6,476 bases of DNA from an uncultured Collinsella sp. (GTDB taxonomy: Bacteria; Actinomycetota; Coriobacteriia; Coriobacteriales; Coriobacteriaceae). The position numbers and the translations under genes were made by a program. Numbering within the stretch: position 1 is the first letter of the stretch; every line of letters begins with the position of its first letter. Location: contig CABSMZ010000109.1 in assembly GCA_902478875.1 (NCBI GenBank), positions 1 through 6,476 of the forward strand. Direction: 5' to 3'. A model generated the notes under the pieces. That model saw only the letters and a list, made by a program, of their open reading frames with translations, searched no databases and was not told the origin of the DNA. This document shows, piece by piece, positions 4,778-6,476 of the stretch.

Positions 4778-6376
4778 ATGGATCAAAAGGCTTCCGCAAA
4801 GGTCCTCGTACTCGACTTTGGTGCGCAGTACGGTCAGCTCATTGCCCGTCGCGTCCGCGACCTCAACGTGTATTCCGAGATCGTCCCCTGCGACATCTCG
4901 GCCGACGAGATTCGCGAGATGAACGCCTCTGCGCTCATCCTTTCCGGCGGTCCGGCTTCCGTGTACGCCGAGGACGCTCCGTCCATCGATCCTGCCATCT
5001 TTGACCTGGGCCTTCCCGTCCTGGGCTTTTGCTACGGCCATCAGATCACGGCCGTGACGCTCGGCGGCAAGGTCGGCCACTCCGAGGTGGGCGAGTACGG
5101 CCGCGCCACCATCACGCGCACGGCCGGCGCCAAGCTCTTTAACTCCACGCCCATGGAGCAGACCGTGTGGATGAGCCACCGCGACGCCGTTTCCGAGGTG
5201 CCCGAGGGCTTTACCGTTACCGCCAGCACCGACGTGTGCCCGGTTGCCGCCATGGAGTGCGTCGAGCGCAAGATTTTCACCACGCAGTTCCACCCCGAGG
5301 TCAAGCACTCCGAGTACGGTCAGCAGCTGCTGAGCAACTTCCTGTTTGAGATCTGCGGCCTGGAGCCCAACTGGAGCATGGACAACCTGGTCGAGACCAT
5401 GACGGCCGAGTTCCGCGAGAAGGTCGGCGACGACCGCGTGATTCTGGCCCTGTCCGGTGGCGTCGACTCCTCCGTCGTGGCTGCGCTGGGCGCCCGCGCC
5501 GTGGGCAAGCAGATGACCTGCGTGTTCATCAACCACGGCCTGCTGCGCAAGGGCGAGCCCGAGCAGGTGGAGGAGGTCTTCACCAAGCAGTTTGACGTCG
5601 ACTTTATCCACGTCCACGCCGAGGACCGTTATGCCGAGCTTCTGGCCGGCGTGACCGAGCCCGAGGAGAAGCGCCGCATCATCGGTACGCAGTTCTGGAA
5701 AGAGTTCTTCGCCGTGGCGCAGCAGCTCGAGACCGATGGCAAGCCGGTCAAGTACCTGGCTCAGGGCACCATCTACCCCGACATCATCGAGTCCGGCGCT
5801 CGCAAGACGGGCGGCAAGACGGCCACCATCAAGAGCCACCACAACCTGATCCCGTTCCCCGAGGGCGTGCACTTCGACCTCATCGAGCCGCTCGATCATT
5901 TCTTTAAGGACGAGGTCCGTGCACTTGGTCTGGCACTGGGCCTGCCGGGTCACATCGTGTTCCGCCAGCCCTTCCCGGGCCCGGGTCTTGCCATTCGCAT
6001 CATCGGTGCGGTCGACAAGGAGAAGCTCGAGATCCTCAAGAACGCCGACGCCATCGTGCGCGAGGAGCTGGATGCCTACAATCAGCGTCTGTTTGAGCAG
6101 ACCGGCGAGCGCAACTCCGAGCACAGCTGCTGGCAGTATTTCGCGGTTCTGCCCGACATTAAGTCCGTCGGCGTTATGGGCGACGAGCGCACCTACCAGC
6201 GTCCGATCATCCTGCGTGCCGTCGAGTCCAGCGATGCCATGACCGCCGACTGGGCCAAGCTGCCCTTCGACGTGCTGGCCCGCATTTCTGGCCGCATCGT
6301 TGCCGAGGTCCCCGGCGCCAACCGCGTGTGCTATGACATCACGTCCAAGCCGCCCGCGACCATCGAATGGGAATAG
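4778..6376 (+). CDS. guaA: GMP synthase (glutamine-hydrolysing)
   Basis: 532 aa, close to the E. coli length of 525. It catalyses the last step of GMP synthesis, aminating XMP with glutamine and ATP. The N-terminal class I amidotransferase domain (about 8-195) shows the oxyanion loop SGGPASVY (56-63), the nucleophile Cys85 in GFCYGHQ (83-89), and His172 and Glu174 in FHPEV (171-175). The ATP pyrophosphatase domain follows with its P-loop LSGGVDSS (225-232), then YLAQGTIYPDIIESG (326-340). The C-terminal dimerisation domain ends with the family signature SKPPATIEWE. The N-terminal boundary is MDQKASAKVLVLDFGAQYGQ. It is cytosolic. It stands alone as a plus-strand transcription unit, divergent from asparaginase and closed by a strong terminator 14 bp downstream. 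All key residues are present. Confidence 0.98.
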   Translation: MDQKASAKVLVLDFGAQYGQLIARRVRDLNVYSEIVPCDISADEIREMNASALILSGGPASVYAEDAPSIDPAIFDLGLPVLGFCYGHQITAVTLGGKVGHSEVGEYGRATITRTAGAKLFNSTPMEQTVWMSHRDAVSEVPEGFTVTASTDVCPVAAMECVERKIFTTQFHPEVKHSEYGQQLLSNFLFEICGLEPNWSMDNLVETMTAEFREKVGDDRVILALSGGVDSSVVAALGARAVGKQMTCVFINHGLLRKGEPEQVEEVFTKQFDVDFIHVHAEDRYAELLAGVTEPEEKRRIIGTQFWKEFFAVAQQLETDGKPVKYLAQGTIYPDIIESGARKTGGKTATIKSHHNLIPFPEGVHFDLIEPLDHFFKDEVRALGLALGLPGHIVFRQPFPGPGLAIRIIGAVDKEKLEILKNADAIVREELDAYNQRLFEQTGERNSEHSCWQYFAVLPDIKSVGVMGDERTYQRPIILRAVESSDAMTADWAKLPFDVLARISGRIVAEVPGANRVCYDITSKPPATIEWE

Positions 6377-6390
6377 TAAATTGCCCTTTG

Positions 6391-6424
6391 CGAGGGAGGT
6401 CGGATACGGCCTCCCTCGTTTTTT
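6391..6424 (+). terminator. Intrinsic terminator of guaA
   Basis: CGAGGGAGG (6391-6399) pairs with CCTCCCTCG (6410-6418). Three more pairs (6400-6402/6407-6409, one G-U) close a GATA loop. Six T follow at 6419-6424. It begins 14 bp after the guaA stop. Confidence 0.95.
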
Positions 6425-6476
6425 ATTTGCGTGCCATGGGTGCTTGTGCATTGTGGTGTATGTGGTACATGCAAAC
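6425..6476. other. Window end, no feature seen
   Basis: The last 52 bases hold no gene start, repeat or adapter remnant that I can recognise. They are presumably upstream or downstream sequence of the next locus. Confidence 0.6.

Noticed and set aside
4730..6451. 573-codon open frame antisense to guaA
   Set aside because: Shadow of the GC-biased guaA codons; compositionally odd protein, no ribosome site, and the sense gene has all catalytic motifs.

Overview
This is a high-GC bacterial chromosomal segment dominated by housekeeping genes. The strong G/C third-position bias, the sequences of YchF and GuaA, and the GC-rich hairpin terminators would fit an anaerobic actinobacterium of the Coriobacteriia (Collinsella-like). 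That lineage call is an impression from sequence character, not from a database comparison. Bases 1-25 are not genomic: they match the 3' end of the Illumina Nextera/Tn5 read-2 adapter. The window therefore starts at a library or assembly end, and the first gene has lost its 5' part.

Layout. (1) 26-895 (+): the C-terminal part of a ferredoxin-type protein with two 4Fe-4S motifs, a Cys-containing N-terminal region of unknown family and a charged Ala/Lys/Glu tail. A 19-bp hairpin at 923-966 follows it. (2) 1010-2086 (+): ychF, the Obg-related P-loop ATPase, followed 11 bp later by a small DUF1648-like membrane protein (2098-2481). The pair probably ends at a very strong intrinsic terminator (2529-2582), which lies inside the 3' end of the next, convergent gene. 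(3) 2491-3454: a small accessory-looking islet. It holds a short minus-strand HAD-like protein without HAD catalytic motifs, a perfect 24-bp palindrome, a divergent 72-aa XRE/Cro-type helix-turn-helix gene, and an AT-rich, non-coding 244-bp imperfect inverted repeat that looks like a MITE or other repeat element. (4) 3497-4510 (-): a cytoplasmic-type L-asparaginase. (5) 4778-6376 (+): guaA, GMP synthase, divergent from the asparaginase and ended by a textbook intrinsic terminator (6391-6424).

How the genes relate. YchF, GuaA and asparaginase are central translation-associated, purine and amino-acid functions and need not be linked mechanistically. GuaA uses glutamine as amide donor and asparaginase hydrolyses asparagine, so both touch amide nitrogen metabolism, and they share a 267-bp divergent intergenic region containing operator-like repeats. 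The most system-like unit is the HAD-like/palindrome/XRE module. Its geometry is that of a self-regulated divergent pair, with the palindrome sitting where both promoters would be. No CRISPR array, tRNA, rRNA, transposase or known riboswitch was seen.
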